Shown here: positions 45,868 through 55,186 of the stretch, in pieces
How the letters are laid out: each line of letters starts with the position of its first letter
How positions within the stretch are numbered: the first letter of the stretch is position 1
Assembly (NCBI RefSeq): GCF_000455265.1
Contig: NZ_HG005139.1
Span: forward strand, 2,511,480 to 2,575,479
Length of the DNA stretch: 64,000 nt
Direction: 5' to 3'
From: Paenibacillus antibioticophila
GTDB lineage: Bacteria; Bacillota; Bacilli; Paenibacillales; Paenibacillaceae
Notes under the pieces: generated by a model
What the model saw: only the letters and a program-made list of their open reading frames with translations
Database searches by the model: none
Told to the model about the DNA's origin: nothing
Translations under genes and position numbers: made by a program

Positions 45868-47514
45868 CTACAAATAAAGTATCCGATGCGTTCCCGTTAC
45901 ATCATAAGGAATTCCTGCAAGCTCGTCAATCCAGCTCCATCCATATCGATTTAAATAATAAAACGCATTATATGTCCGCTCTTGCAACCTGCCCATCGGA
46001 ATGACGGATTGCTCGATACGTTCGAAATGTCTGATTCCGGAATCGTTGCTCTTTGCCAAAGCATCCATCGACTTATTGCGGAGATATTCGATTTGTTCAA
46101 TAATTTTGTCCCGATTAGCTCCGCCCAGCTTGATCAAGCCCGCTTGCACTGTTCCCAGTTGCTCGATCAACGGATTGTACATGGCCTCAAAGGAAGACTT
46201 AATCTCCGCAAATCGTTCCTCCAAATGGAGATGATCCTGTTCCTTCAGCCAGGCCTCACGCTTATCCGAAAGTGAATCCTTATTATTCACATCGTTCCAC
46301 TCCAGCCCGTACTTCTCCATATTCCTTTGAACTGCCCCGTCGATCATGGTGAAGGATTCCCGGGGAACTAAAACAGGCATCTGGATGCCGAACGCCTGGA
46401 AGGCTTTGCCCGTCAACGCCCAATATGCAATCTCTCCAGCACCAAGTACCGTTCCCAAGACCGGCAGCACCGAGTCCTGCATTAACGGACGGGTCAATAC
46501 ATTATTGCTGAACCGTTCGGGATGCGCATGAAGCTCGGCAAGCAATTCATCAGCCGAAAAAGAGCAGGTCCCCTTCCTGTCGGTAAAGACACCCTTCTGC
46601 TTGAAGAGTAGCTTCCGTTCCCCTTCATGAACATAGAACAAATTGGCCCCGCCTTCATGAACGTCTGCTTGAAGGGAGAATCCCCCGGCTGCAAGCTCCT
46701 TCCCCGCACTAAGGTAAGCCTGTTCCAACTCGTCGTTTTGCTTGATCATTCGTTCGAATACGGGAACTTCCAGCTTTCGCAGATGCGGGTCAGCAGAATC
46801 CATCACAATCAGCCCGAATCGGCCAAACAGTGTCCCGATCAGCTTGGCAAAGCATTCTGTCAATGTGCCCGACTGGGAAGCAAGAGTGCGGTATGCATCC
46901 AGCAGCCCCGATTTGAATTCTGTATTCTGAAGCAGGTTATCCAATTCATCGGCAATTTGCCCCCAATCCTCCTGCATCACTTTCACCTGGCTGACAGGGG
47001 TTCGCTGCTCTGACCTTTTTGCGATCCGAATTCGTTTGATCTGCTGGTCAGCGGATAACAGATAAGTATGATCCACCTCATCCCAGTCATGATCCTCTCC
47101 TGCAATCCAGAAGACAGGGACAACGGGATGGGAGAGCTTTTCTTGTGCTTCTTTCGCCGCTTTAATAATCGATAAAGCCTTATAAATTACAAATAACGGT
47201 CCCGTCAATAAACCGCTCTGCTGTCCCCCGACGATTACAGCTGTGCCTTCTTGCTCCAGCAGGTCAATGGATGCCATCACTGCTTCATGCGGATTATGTT
47301 CTCTATTAAAATCCTTAAGTACTTGAGTCAGCTTGATGCGGTCGAGGCGTCTACCATCGCTCTGCTTAAGCCAATCTATTCTTCTCGCCCATTCTTCCCG
47401 GCGGGTCAAATCATACTCATAGAAATGCTCAACCTTACTATAATGGTGTATCATTGCCTCTGCCAGCGGCTGTGATGAAGGCAACGGTTGTTGTTCGATA
47501 TTCATGGGGCTCAT
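45868..47514 (-). CDS. bshC: BshC, bacillithiol biosynthesis cysteine-adding enzyme
   Basis: Adds cysteine to glucosaminyl-malate, the last step of bacillithiol synthesis. The 548-residue protein has the BshC hallmarks: VIVGGQQSGLLTGPLFVIYK, PVFWIAGEDHDWDEVDH, and a C-terminal coiled coil followed by RLQERTYNAFYYLNRYG. Two in-frame ATGs, 47514 and 47505, lie 3 and 12 bases after AGGAGG; I give the longer. It forms a unit with ahcY; both deal with sulfur metabolites, though a direct link is inference. Confidence 0.93.
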   Translation of the reverse strand: MSPMNIEQQPLPSSQPLAEAMIHHYSKVEHFYEYDLTRREEWARRIDWLKQSDGRRLDRIKLTQVLKDFNREHNPHEAVMASIDLLEQEGTAVIVGGQQSGLLTGPLFVIYKALSIIKAAKEAQEKLSHPVVPVFWIAGEDHDWDEVDHTYLLSADQQIKRIRIAKRSEQRTPVSQVKVMQEDWGQIADELDNLLQNTEFKSGLLDAYRTLASQSGTLTECFAKLIGTLFGRFGLIVMDSADPHLRKLEVPVFERMIKQNDELEQAYLSAGKELAAGGFSLQADVHEGGANLFYVHEGERKLLFKQKGVFTDRKGTCSFSADELLAELHAHPERFSNNVLTRPLMQDSVLPVLGTVLGAGEIAYWALTGKAFQAFGIQMPVLVPRESFTMIDGAVQRNMEKYGLEWNDVNNKDSLSDKREAWLKEQDHLHLEERFAEIKSSFEAMYNPLIEQLGTVQAGLIKLGGANRDKIIEQIEYLRNKSMDALAKSNDSGIRHFERIEQSVIPMGRLQERTYNAFYYLNRYGWSWIDELAGIPYDVTGTHRILYL

Positions 47515-47602
47515 AATCCTCCTGTAGTTACTAAACTATCTCTCAATATAGCACAAGTGGCGTAAAATCGCGAAGCTGTTCACAACACTTTGGTATATGC
47601 GC

Positions 47603-47642
47603 AAAAAGCGGCCATTCAGGAATATCTCCTGAACAACCGCTA
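47603..47642 (-). terminator. Intrinsic terminator after oppF
   Basis: Minus strand: AGCGGTTGTTCAGGA, loop GATAT, TCCTGAATGGCCGCT, then TTTTTG. It closes the opp operon before bshC. Confidence 0.88.
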
Positions 47643-47656
47643 TCTTAAACAAGGAT

Positions 47657-48595
47657 TTAGCCCTTCTTGGGCATGGAAACCCAATGGCCTTTGGAAACTT
47701 CCACAAGCTCCGAGTTGTCCAAGTCAAACAAGCCGCCGCCTGCATGATCACCTTTTCCATGAATCGGACCATTTCCATGATCATCAAGCAGAATCCGCTT
47801 CTTGTTCGCTTCAATTTCCGGATCGGGAATTGGAATTGCGGACAATAGCGTCTTGGTGTAAGGGTGGAGCGGATTGGCGTACAGTTCTTCGCTTTCCGCC
47901 AGTTCGACGATGCGTCCCAGATACATAACCGCCACCCGGTCACTGATATGCTTCACCATGGACAGGTCATGCGCAATAAACAGATAAGTCAATCCCAGGC
48001 GATCTTGCAGATCCTTCAAAAGGTTGACGACCTGAGCCTGAATCGATACGTCGAGCGCAGAGATCGGTTCGTCACAGATAATGAACTTTGGATTTACCGC
48101 CAGGGCACGGGCAATTCCGATCCGTTGGCGCTGACCGCCGGAGAACTCATGTGGATAACGAGTAGCATGATCCGGGTTCAGACCAACCATATCGAGCAGA
48201 TCTTCAACCCGTTTCTTTCTTTCCGCACGCGATCCTGCCATGCCGTGAATGTCCAGGGCTTCACCAATAATATCAGTAACAGTAAATCGAGGATTCAACG
48301 AAGCATAAGGATCCTGGAAAATCATCTGCATATCACGGCGCATATGCTTCATCTTCCGCGGAGAAAGCTGATTGATATCTACACCGTTAAAGCGGACACT
48401 GCCGCCGGTAGGCTCGTATAATCGCAAAATCGTACGTCCGGCTGTAGACTTACCGCATCCCGATTCGCCTACGAGGCCGAGTGTTTCGCCTTCAGCAATC
48501 GAGAAGCTGATATCATTGACAGCCTTCAATACACTGCCGCTGCCGACATTAAAATACTTTTTCAAACCTTCCACTTCAATCAGGTTTTTACTCAT
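47657..48595 (-). CDS. oppF: Oligopeptide ABC transporter ATPase OppF
   Basis: One of two ATPases driving the Opp importer. The 312-residue protein has Walker A GESGCGKS, the Q-loop [13 protein letters not shown], signature [10 protein letters not shown], Walker [13 protein letters not shown], and the Opp-type C-terminal extension with [15 protein letters not shown]. The ATG at 48595 overlaps the oppD stop (ATGA) and follows GGGAGG; the longer frame starts inside oppD. It lacks the cysteine cluster seen in OppD, as is usual for OppF. Confidence 0.95.
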   Translation of the reverse strand: MSKNLIEVEGLKKYFNVGSGSVLKAVNDISFSIAEGETLGLVGESGCGKSTAGRTILRLYEPTGGSVRFNGVDINQLSPRKMKHMRRDMQMIFQDPYASLNPRFTVTDIIGEALDIHGMAGSRAERKKRVEDLLDMVGLNPDHATRYPHEFSGGQRQRIGIARALAVNPKFIICDEPISALDVSIQAQVVNLLKDLQDRLGLTYLFIAHDLSMVKHISDRVAVMYLGRIVELAESEELYANPLHPYTKTLLSAIPIPDPEIEANKKRILLDDHGNGPIHGKGDHAGGGLFDLDNSELVEVSKGHWVSMPKKG

Positions 48596-49593
48596 GACGA
48601 CTGTCCTCCCTCTTTGGCCATAGGGTGAAGATCCCAGCAACGGGCCGAATGAGTATCGCTGAATACAGTCGCACTTGGGTCGATTTGTTCGCAGATCTTC
48701 ATCGCCTGATCACAACGTGCTGCGAATGGACAGCCGATCGGCGGCTTGATCAGATCCGGAGGAGTTCCGATGATCGGAATCAACGGCTCACCCTTCTTTT
48801 GATCCAGCCGCGGCATCGATCTGAGCAAGCCTTTGGTATAAGGATGTTGAGGATTTTTAAAGATTTCCCATTTCGTACCGGTCTCGACTACTTCACCGGC
48901 ATACATAACGATAACACGGTCACACATACCTGCAACCACACCCAGATCATGGGTAATCAAAATAATAGAAGTACCGAGACGTTGCTGCATTTCCTTCATA
49001 ACATCCATGATTTGCGCCTGAATGGTTACGTCCAGCGCTGTTGTCGGTTCATCAGCAATCAGCAGGGATGGACGGCAAGCCAAGGCAATCGCAATCATCA
49101 CCCGTTGGCGCATACCGCCGGAGAATTCGTGAGGATATTGGTTAAAGCGGGCTTCAGCATTTTTAATGCCGACCAGTTTCAGCATTTCGATCCCTTCCTG
49201 CTTTGCCTGAGCCGCTGACATTTTCTGATGTTTGATGAGAACTTCTGTAATTTGTTTTCCTACTTTAATAGTAGGATTCAAAGAGGTCATCGGATCCTGA
49301 AAAATCATTCCAATATCTTTGCCGCGAACTGCTTCCATTTGCTTATTCGTCTTTTTGAGCATGTCCTGTCCCTGGAACAGGATCTCACCTTGCTTGATGA
49401 TTGACGGAGGGGACGGAATCAGGCGCATGATCGTTTGGGCCGTTACGCTCTTGCCGCTTCCGGACTCACCTACGATCGCAACCGTCTCCCCTTTACCTAC
49501 TTCAAAGTTCATGCCGCGAACGGCCTTTACCTCGCCGCCTTTCACTTGGAAAGATACGTGCAAGTCTTTGACTTGTAAAATCGGCTCCATCAT
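48592..49593 (-). CDS. oppD: Oligopeptide ABC transporter ATPase OppD
   Basis: The partner ATPase. The 333-residue protein has Walker [21 protein letters not shown], signature [10 protein letters not shown], Walker [13 protein letters not shown], and the C-terminal domain with cysteines in [15 protein letters not shown] and a later HSARCW, typical of OppD/DppD iron-sulfur-binding tails. Two adjacent ATGs follow AGGAGGTGG. It is coupled to oppF by overlap and lies eight bases after oppC. Confidence 0.95.
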   Translation of the reverse strand: MMEPILQVKDLHVSFQVKGGEVKAVRGMNFEVGKGETVAIVGESGSGKSVTAQTIMRLIPSPPSIIKQGEILFQGQDMLKKTNKQMEAVRGKDIGMIFQDPMTSLNPTIKVGKQITEVLIKHQKMSAAQAKQEGIEMLKLVGIKNAEARFNQYPHEFSGGMRQRVMIAIALACRPSLLIADEPTTALDVTIQAQIMDVMKEMQQRLGTSIILITHDLGVVAGMCDRVIVMYAGEVVETGTKWEIFKNPQHPYTKGLLRSMPRLDQKKGEPLIPIIGTPPDLIKPPIGCPFAARCDQAMKICEQIDPSATVFSDTHSARCWDLHPMAKEGGQSS

Positions 49594-49601
49594 TCCACCT
49601 C

Positions 49602-50564
49602 CTATTTCTTCAGTTTAGGATCCAGCGCGTCGCGAAGACCATCGCCAAAAATGTTAAATGCCAGCATGGTCAAGCTGATTACCGCGGCCGGGAACATCAT
49701 CCGCCAAGGGTAGTACAACCAGCCGGTCAAGGCATCATTGATCATCGAACCCAGCGAAGCAACCGGAGCTTGTACACCCAATCCCAAGAAGCTCAGGAAG
49801 GCCTCCGCGAAGATTGCATTCGGAACCGACAGTGTAACTGTAACGATAATCGGCCCTACTGCATTCGGCAACAAATGCTTGAACAAGAGACGTCCAGACC
49901 CGGCTCCCATCGAGCGGGATGCAAGTACGAACTCACGATTTTTCAATTGCATGATTTCACCGCGCACTATCCAGGACATGTTGATCCAGCCTGTAATCGT
50001 GAGCGCAAGAATAATGGTCCCCAAGCTCGGCTCAAGTACAACCAGCAGCAGGATTGTGACCAGAAGGTAAGGAATCGCGTACAAAATTTCCGAAAATTTA
50101 TTCATAATCTCATCGACGCGGCCGCCGAAGTAGCCCATGGTTCCGCCATAAATGACACCGATAATCAGGTCAATACAAGCAGCAACCAGACCTACAAACA
50201 GTGAGATCTGAGCACCTCTCCAAGTACGGACAAACATGTCCCGTCCCAGATCGTCTGTGCCAAACCAGTGCGTCAATGAGGGGCTTTCATTTGTAGCAAG
50301 CAGATCATTTGAATAGTAGTCATAGCCGTGAACCCACCCCGAAATGAGAGGACCAAGAACTGATGCAACCACTATAAATGCAAGCACCCATAAGGCTGTC
50401 ATAGCCAGTTTGTTAGCACACAAGCGCTGCCATGCATCTCGCAAAGCGGAAATACTTTCGCGCTGAATCACTTCTGCTTGTTTTTCGTCTGTACCTATCT
50501 TTCTGAAGTCATCTGGCTTAAGCTCAACCGGAGAATTCATAACTTGAACTTGATTGCTATCCAC
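49602..50564 (-). CDS. oppC: Oligopeptide ABC transporter permease OppC
   Basis: Membrane component. The 320-residue protein has a cytoplasmic N-terminal stretch of about 50 residues, six transmembrane segments, HWFGTDDLGRDMFVRTWRGA, and the permease EAA loop EFVLASRSMGAGSGRLLFKHLLPN. The GTG start at 50564 follows AAGGAGGG. It begins two bases after oppB ends. Confidence 0.94.
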   Translation of the reverse strand: MDSNQVQVMNSPVELKPDDFRKIGTDEKQAEVIQRESISALRDAWQRLCANKLAMTALWVLAFIVVASVLGPLISGWVHGYDYYSNDLLATNESPSLTHWFGTDDLGRDMFVRTWRGAQISLFVGLVAACIDLIIGVIYGGTMGYFGGRVDEIMNKFSEILYAIPYLLVTILLLVVLEPSLGTIILALTITGWINMSWIVRGEIMQLKNREFVLASRSMGAGSGRLLFKHLLPNAVGPIIVTVTLSVPNAIFAEAFLSFLGLGVQAPVASLGSMINDALTGWLYYPWRMMFPAAVISLTMLAFNIFGDGLRDALDPKLKK

Positions 50565-50566
50565 TT

Positions 50567-51499
50567 CTAGCCCTCCTTTCCTTTGGAAAGTTTAATTCTC
50601 GGATCCACAAATACATAAGCAATATCAGTCAAGAACCGGGCAATCATCAGCAGGGCGCCGTAAAAAATGGTAATCCCCATAATCACCGGGTAATCCCGGC
50701 CGCTAATGGCATCAACAAACTGCTTCCCGATGCCGCCGATACCGAAGATCTGTTCGATAACGACAGAACCAGTTACAATGTTCGCCGTCATTGGTCCCAG
50801 ATAAGTAACAACCGGCATAATGCCGTTGCGAATGACGTGTCTAAACAAAATGGCAATCCAGTTAAGACCTTTGGCCTTTGCCGTCTTGATATAATCCGCA
50901 TGCAAAACCTCAAGCATGCTGGAGCGGGTAAGCCGTGCGATAAATGCAATCGGTTGAGCAGTTAACGCCGCCACCGGAAGGAAATAATAAATCGGGCCTT
51001 TAAAGCCCATGGTAGGCAACCAATGGAGCTTGGAAGCAAAAACATACTGTAGTAGTGTTGCAATAACAAAGCTCGGGACCGCAATCCCCAGCACAGCTAA
51101 GACCATGGCTATATTATCCAGCAGCTTTCGATGATATAGCGCTGCCAGCATCCCTAGGGTAACACCTACGATAACCGCCACAATAATAGCCACAAGTCCA
51201 AGCTTCAAGGATGGAGCAAAGGAACCGGTAATAATATCAGCAACCTCATGATTGATCTTCTTCATCGAAATTCCGAAGTCACCTTGCACGATGTCACCTA
51301 AATACTTGAAATACTGCTGATAGACGGGCTTGTCGAATCCATATTGCTCATACAAGCGTTCCCTAATCTGGTCTGGGACCTTTTTCTCCGACGTGAAAGG
51401 GTCGCCTGGAATGGCTTTCATCAGAAAGAAGGTGGCCGAGATCAGAATGAACAACGAAACCAACATGTAAAATAACTTATTGGCTATATAACGTACCAT
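50567..51499 (-). CDS. oppB: Oligopeptide ABC transporter permease OppB
   Basis: Membrane component. The 310-residue protein has six transmembrane segments; the first covers LFYMLVSLFILISATFF. AIPGDPF and the EAA loop YIKTAKAKGLNWIAILFRH are typical of OppB. I start at ATG 51499, 11 bases after AGGAGG; a GTG inside the Shine-Dalgarno site is the alternative. A strong terminator separates it from oppA upstream. Confidence 0.93.
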   Translation of the reverse strand: MVRYIANKLFYMLVSLFILISATFFLMKAIPGDPFTSEKKVPDQIRERLYEQYGFDKPVYQQYFKYLGDIVQGDFGISMKKINHEVADIITGSFAPSLKLGLVAIIVAVIVGVTLGMLAALYHRKLLDNIAMVLAVLGIAVPSFVIATLLQYVFASKLHWLPTMGFKGPIYYFLPVAALTAQPIAFIARLTRSSMLEVLHADYIKTAKAKGLNWIAILFRHVIRNGIMPVVTYLGPMTANIVTGSVVIEQIFGIGGIGKQFVDAISGRDYPVIMGITIFYGALLMIARFLTDIAYVFVDPRIKLSKGKEG

Positions 51500-51624
51500 G
51501 CCCGTTAGCACCTCCTTTTGATAAAATTCGACATTAAGATTTTAAGACAATTAAGAGCTTTTGTCTATTGGATACAATATCCTCAAGCTTCAAGCTCGAT
51601 TAATAACCTATTGTAGATACGCAC

Positions 51625-51668
51625 AAAAAAATCGGGATATATACGGATAATCACATATATATCCCGAT
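51625..51668 (-). terminator. Intergenic terminator between oppA and oppB
   Basis: Minus strand: ATCGGGATATATA and TATATATCCCGAT are perfect 13-base arms around a 12-base loop, followed by seven T. Partial read-through would give much more OppA than OppBCDF, a common arrangement for binding-protein operons. Confidence 0.92.
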
Positions 51669-51698
51669 GAAACTATGCAATTTCCAAGCGTACTTGGA

Positions 51699-53414
51699 TT
51701 AATGTTCCAGCAGGTAGGCGCGAGAGTAGTCAACCGCACCGCTAAAGTCAAGTATTACGCCTTTCAGATAAGGTTTAGATACGGAAACACTTGTATAGTA
51801 GTAGATCGGCAACAGAACTTGGTTGTCCTTGATCAGGTTTTCCTCAGCCTTTTTGAATGCCTCGTTACGCTCAGCAGCATCATCCGTGCTCTTCGCTTGG
51901 TTGATCAAAGCATCGTAATCGGCATTAGCATAACCGGAATCATTGTTACCGCCGCCAGTTACCCACATATCGAGGAAGGTCATTGGATCGTTATAGTCCG
52001 CACTCCAACCTGCGCGAGCGACTTGGTAGTTCAGGCTTTGACGGTTTTCAAGGAACACAGCCCATTCTTGGTTTTCCAGCTTCACGTCAACACCAAGGTT
52101 CTTCTTCCACATGTCAGCTACAGCCAAAGCGATTTTCTTGTGGCCTTCGCTTGTATTGTACATTAAAGTGATTTCCGGCAGTTGTGTATAGCCTTTTTCT
52201 TGCATGCCTTGCTCAAGCAATTTCTTGGCTTCTTCATAGTCTTCCTTGAAGTAAGCTTTATCGTCTACTTCGTTACGGAACTCATCGTTCACACCTTTGA
52301 TACCAGGAGGGACATAGCCATAAGCCGGGAGTTGTCCGCCCAAGGTAACTTTATCTACGATCGCTTGACGATCGATAGCCATTGCAAACGCTCTACGGAT
52401 ATTAACGTTATCGAATGGTTCTGCAGTTACGTTGAATTCATAGTAGTAAGTAGATGCAGTCCCCTTGATTTCAACTTCATCTTTCAGCTCTTGCTGAACA
52501 ATCGGAATTTGGTCGGTTGGAATTTCGCCGTTCGGATGTCCGGCACGATCCAATTCGCCGTTTCTGTAAGAAGCAAGCTCAGTAGCGCCGCTGTTTACAA
52601 GCGACATTGTTACTTTATTCAGCTTGATCTCATCTTTACCCCAGTAAGAATCACTCTTGGTTACTTCGATCGACTGGCCTTTCGCCCAAGTCGTCAAAGT
52701 GAAAGCGCCATTTGTGATCATCTTGTTGGCGTCTACCGCCCAAGCTTGGTCATCCTTAACGGATTGATGAACTGGATAGAATGTATAGAAGGAAGTCAGA
52801 CCCAGGAAGTATGGAGTTGGTGTTACGAGTTCTACTTCCAAAGTATGTTCGTCTACAGCTTTCACACCCACTTGGGAGAAGTCTGTAATTTTCCCTTCAT
52901 TAAACTCTTGCGCATTTTTAAGGTAATACAATTGGTAAGCATATGGAGGAGCAGGCAACGTTTCAGGACTCAGAACACGTTCCCAAGCAAATACGAAATC
53001 ATTTGCTGTTACAGGATCGCCATTGCTCCAAGTTGCTCCTTCACGAAGATGGAACGTATACTTGGTTCCGTCGATTTCCCAGGATTCAGCGGCAGCCGGT
53101 TGAGCTTCGCCAGCTTCATCCATGCGAGTCAAACCTTCGTACATCAGCTTCAGCACCGTGTTGGCTTGGCTGTCTTGGGCTTGAGCCGGGTCAAATGTTG
53201 GCGGCTCGGAGCTCAGGTTGATTCTCAGTGTTTGATCTGCTGCCAGCGTTTCATCACCGCTGTTTGCAGTATCATTGTTCGAAGTTGCGGTGTTTCCACC
53301 GTTGCCACTATTCGACGCCGTGTTGTTCTTGTCGTTCGATCCGCATGCAGAGAGCAGCGTACCTACCGCGAGAACAAGCGTCAAAAGAAGCAAAAGACTC
53401 TTACTCTTCTTCAT
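51699..53414 (-). CDS. oppA: Oligopeptide-binding lipoprotein OppA
   Basis: Captures peptides outside the cell for the OppBCDF importer. The 571-residue family-5 solute-binding protein has a signal peptide with lipobox LLSAC and lipidated Cys24, an Asn/Gly/Thr-rich linker to about residue 60, then LRINLSSEPPTFDPAQAQDS and the usual SBP_bac_5 body. ATG after AAGGGGGATC. Gene order oppA-terminator-oppBCDF. In sporulating relatives Opp imports Phr signalling peptides as well as nutrients; that is inference here. Confidence 0.95.
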   Translation of the reverse strand: MKKSKSLLLLLTLVLAVGTLLSACGSNDKNNTASNSGNGGNTATSNNDTANSGDETLAADQTLRINLSSEPPTFDPAQAQDSQANTVLKLMYEGLTRMDEAGEAQPAAAESWEIDGTKYTFHLREGATWSNGDPVTANDFVFAWERVLSPETLPAPPYAYQLYYLKNAQEFNEGKITDFSQVGVKAVDEHTLEVELVTPTPYFLGLTSFYTFYPVHQSVKDDQAWAVDANKMITNGAFTLTTWAKGQSIEVTKSDSYWGKDEIKLNKVTMSLVNSGATELASYRNGELDRAGHPNGEIPTDQIPIVQQELKDEVEIKGTASTYYYEFNVTAEPFDNVNIRRAFAMAIDRQAIVDKVTLGGQLPAYGYVPPGIKGVNDEFRNEVDDKAYFKEDYEEAKKLLEQGMQEKGYTQLPEITLMYNTSEGHKKIALAVADMWKKNLGVDVKLENQEWAVFLENRQSLNYQVARAGWSADYNDPMTFLDMWVTGGGNNDSGYANADYDALINQAKSTDDAAERNEAFKKAEENLIKDNQVLLPIYYYTSVSVSKPYLKGVILDFSGAVDYSRAYLLEH

Positions 53415-53459
53415 CTTGCAAGATCCCCCTTAAAAAAATAGTGTGGTATATGTTTTTAG

Positions 53460-53489
53460 ATTATACAACCAGCGGTCAAAAAAATCCAA
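53460..53489 (-). promoter_or_regulatory. Candidate promoter of oppA
   Basis: Minus-strand TATAAT at 53465-53460 with TTGGAT at 53489-53484, spacer 18. The -10 is perfect, the -35 has four of six matches. The start site would be about 40 bases before the oppA ATG. Confidence 0.6.
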
Positions 53490-53537
53490 CATAAATTTTC
53501 AGAAAGTTAATCTAATTTTGATAAAACACATCAATTC

Positions 53538-53569
53538 GTCAACAAAATTGTCTATTATACAATATTGAC
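53538..53569 (-). promoter_or_regulatory. Inverted repeat with embedded TATAAT upstream of oppA
   Basis: GTCAA (53538-53542) and TTGAC (53565-53569) are outer arms; ATTGT (53547-53551) and ACAAT (53559-53563) are inner arms. The centre contains TATAAT on the minus strand. It lies about 70 bases upstream of the better oppA promoter and could be an operator or a second promoter. Confidence 0.35.
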
Positions 53570-53653
53570 TTTTCATTTTCTTAACAATTAACGAATCATG
53601 TCATATTATTATGTAGGATTATGCTCATCATCATCAGCAGGATCTATTTTGTA

Positions 53654-54040
53654 CTAAGCGGTCGTAATGTATGTAAAAAAGCTGATCAGGAAAAGCACGA
53701 TATAAAGAACCCCGGTGCCAGCGAACGTCAGTCTCCAAACCACGCGAACCAGCTTGCGGATGTTGACCTTTCCCTTCATGCGCGTCTGTGCCCCTCCAAT
53801 TAAGCCCGTAGCAATAAGGATCACCAGCAGGATCAAATAAAATCCGGAGCTTGAAGAAAACACTATATTGAACAAGGCCGAGACAGAGAGAATCAAGAAA
53901 AACGTACTTACATCCATAGCAAGCTTGATTGCGGCTTTCTGGTCTTTATTCGCAAAATAGAAGCTTACCAGATAGACTAATACAAAAGGAACGAATGGAA
54001 TGATAGACAGCACGGTAACTGATGTGAAAATAATATCCAA
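53654..54040 (-). CDS. DUF3397-family membrane protein
   Basis: A 128-residue protein with four hydrophobic segments (about residues 8-30, 42-62, 65-84 and 104-124), no charged catalytic motif, and the family pattern of Bacillales DUF3397 proteins. Function unknown. The TTG start at 54040 follows GAGGAGGTG. It lies downstream of panE, separated by 70 bases, in the same direction. Confidence 0.8.
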   Translation of the reverse strand: MDIIFTSVTVLSIIPFVPFVLVYLVSFYFANKDQKAAIKLAMDVSTFFLILSVSALFNIVFSSSSGFYLILLVILIATGLIGGAQTRMKGKVNIRKLVRVVWRLTFAGTGVLYIVLFLISFFTYITTA

Positions 54041-54110
54041 GTGTTCACACCTCCTCGAAAATTTGGGGGCTGCGTATAATTAAGGATAGCGTAATAATTT
54101 TATATGGCTG

Positions 54111-55082
54111 TCAAGGATGCAAGGACTTAACCAGGAGCCATAGCATTCTATGCATCGGAAGGTCGATTCCAACTGACTCAGCCAATCCAACCAGCTGTCC
54201 GTTAATCGCATCGATTTCCGTTGCACGATGATGAAGAACATCTCCCAGCATGGAGGATGTATTCGTCGAGGTAGACCGGCATACGCTTGCTACTAATTCG
54301 GATGCATCATCATCCAGCGAAATACCGCAAGCTTTATAGGCTCGCTCCGCTTCTGCACATAACATCCGGACCATCGTCATGCGTTCCTCACTCACAAGCA
54401 AATCACCGTTTGGAACACGCAGAATTGCGGTAAGCGGATTAATCACCGAATTAATCAATAATTTGCGGTAGATATCCTTATCGATGTCATTCGACAAAAA
54501 TGTTGGAAATCCTGCCTTTCTAAGTGTATTCAGCAAAGTTTCAGTTGCTTTATCATGAAGCACGTCAGTGCGGCCTCGGGCTTGAGCTTTGGACACTCCC
54601 AGCCTGCTCTCTCCCAATCCGGCTCTGCGGACTCCATTATCCGCCAGTCTTGTGGAGCCTTCGGTTGTAATGATCGTAAACACGGGCCTTCCGTCAAGCC
54701 TGCGAGATATTTTATCGATGTGGCCGATACCATTTTGCAGACAGGCAATTCGGGTGTCCGGTCCGGCGATGTGTGATAAGGCTGATATCATCTCCTCCTC
54801 TAAATGGCTCTGCTTCACCGCAATCAGAATCCACTCAGGCGCCTCCTGCTGCGCAGCAGCATGTTCATCACATTCACTTTGCTTCAAGACACGTGCAGTC
54901 CAATGTCCCGCCTCAATTCTTACTGTATTTCCATCGGCTTCTTCAATATAGATGCCTTGCTCAAGCAGCAATTTTCTTTGAGCTTCCTTACGCGTCCAGA
55001 AGGTAATTTTCTCCCCTGCTTTGGCCAGATACCCTCCATAGAGCAAACCAATAGCTCCTGCGCCTACAATATGTATGTTCAT
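54111..55082 (-). CDS. panE: 2-dehydropantoate 2-reductase
   Basis: Reduces ketopantoate to pantoate with NADPH for coenzyme A synthesis. The 323-residue protein begins MNIHIVGAGAIGLLYGGYLA (nucleotide loop), has LQNGIGH near the middle and the C-terminal helical domain with KLLINSVINPLTAI and SSMLGDVLHHRATEIDAING, including the conserved lysine, asparagine and glutamate. ATG after AGAGGAG. The genes for the rest of the pathway are not nearby. Confidence 0.93.
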   Translation of the reverse strand: MNIHIVGAGAIGLLYGGYLAKAGEKITFWTRKEAQRKLLLEQGIYIEEADGNTVRIEAGHWTARVLKQSECDEHAAAQQEAPEWILIAVKQSHLEEEMISALSHIAGPDTRIACLQNGIGHIDKISRRLDGRPVFTIITTEGSTRLADNGVRRAGLGESRLGVSKAQARGRTDVLHDKATETLLNTLRKAGFPTFLSNDIDKDIYRKLLINSVINPLTAILRVPNGDLLVSEERMTMVRMLCAEAERAYKACGISLDDDASELVASVCRSTSTNTSSMLGDVLHHRATEIDAINGQLVGLAESVGIDLPMHRMLWLLVKSLHP

Positions 55083-55142
55083 TCTTTATTCTCCTCTTTC
55101 ACGCTTGCTTCTTTCTTTATACCAAAGCCTTCCGAGGAATAC

Positions 55143-55171
55143 AAAAAAGAACTGCCCAACAGGGCAGCTCC
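55143..55171 (-). terminator. Intrinsic terminator after rsfA
   Basis: Minus strand: GAGCTGCCC, loop TGTT, GGGCAGTTC, then TTTTTT. Strong and correctly placed behind the rsfA stop. Confidence 0.92.
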
Positions 55172-55186
55172 TTTTGTCAGATAACC

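Noticed and set aside
52182-53441. Plus-strand frame of about 420 codons opposite oppA
   Set aside because: Antisense to a clear OppA lipoprotein gene; no protein-like features.
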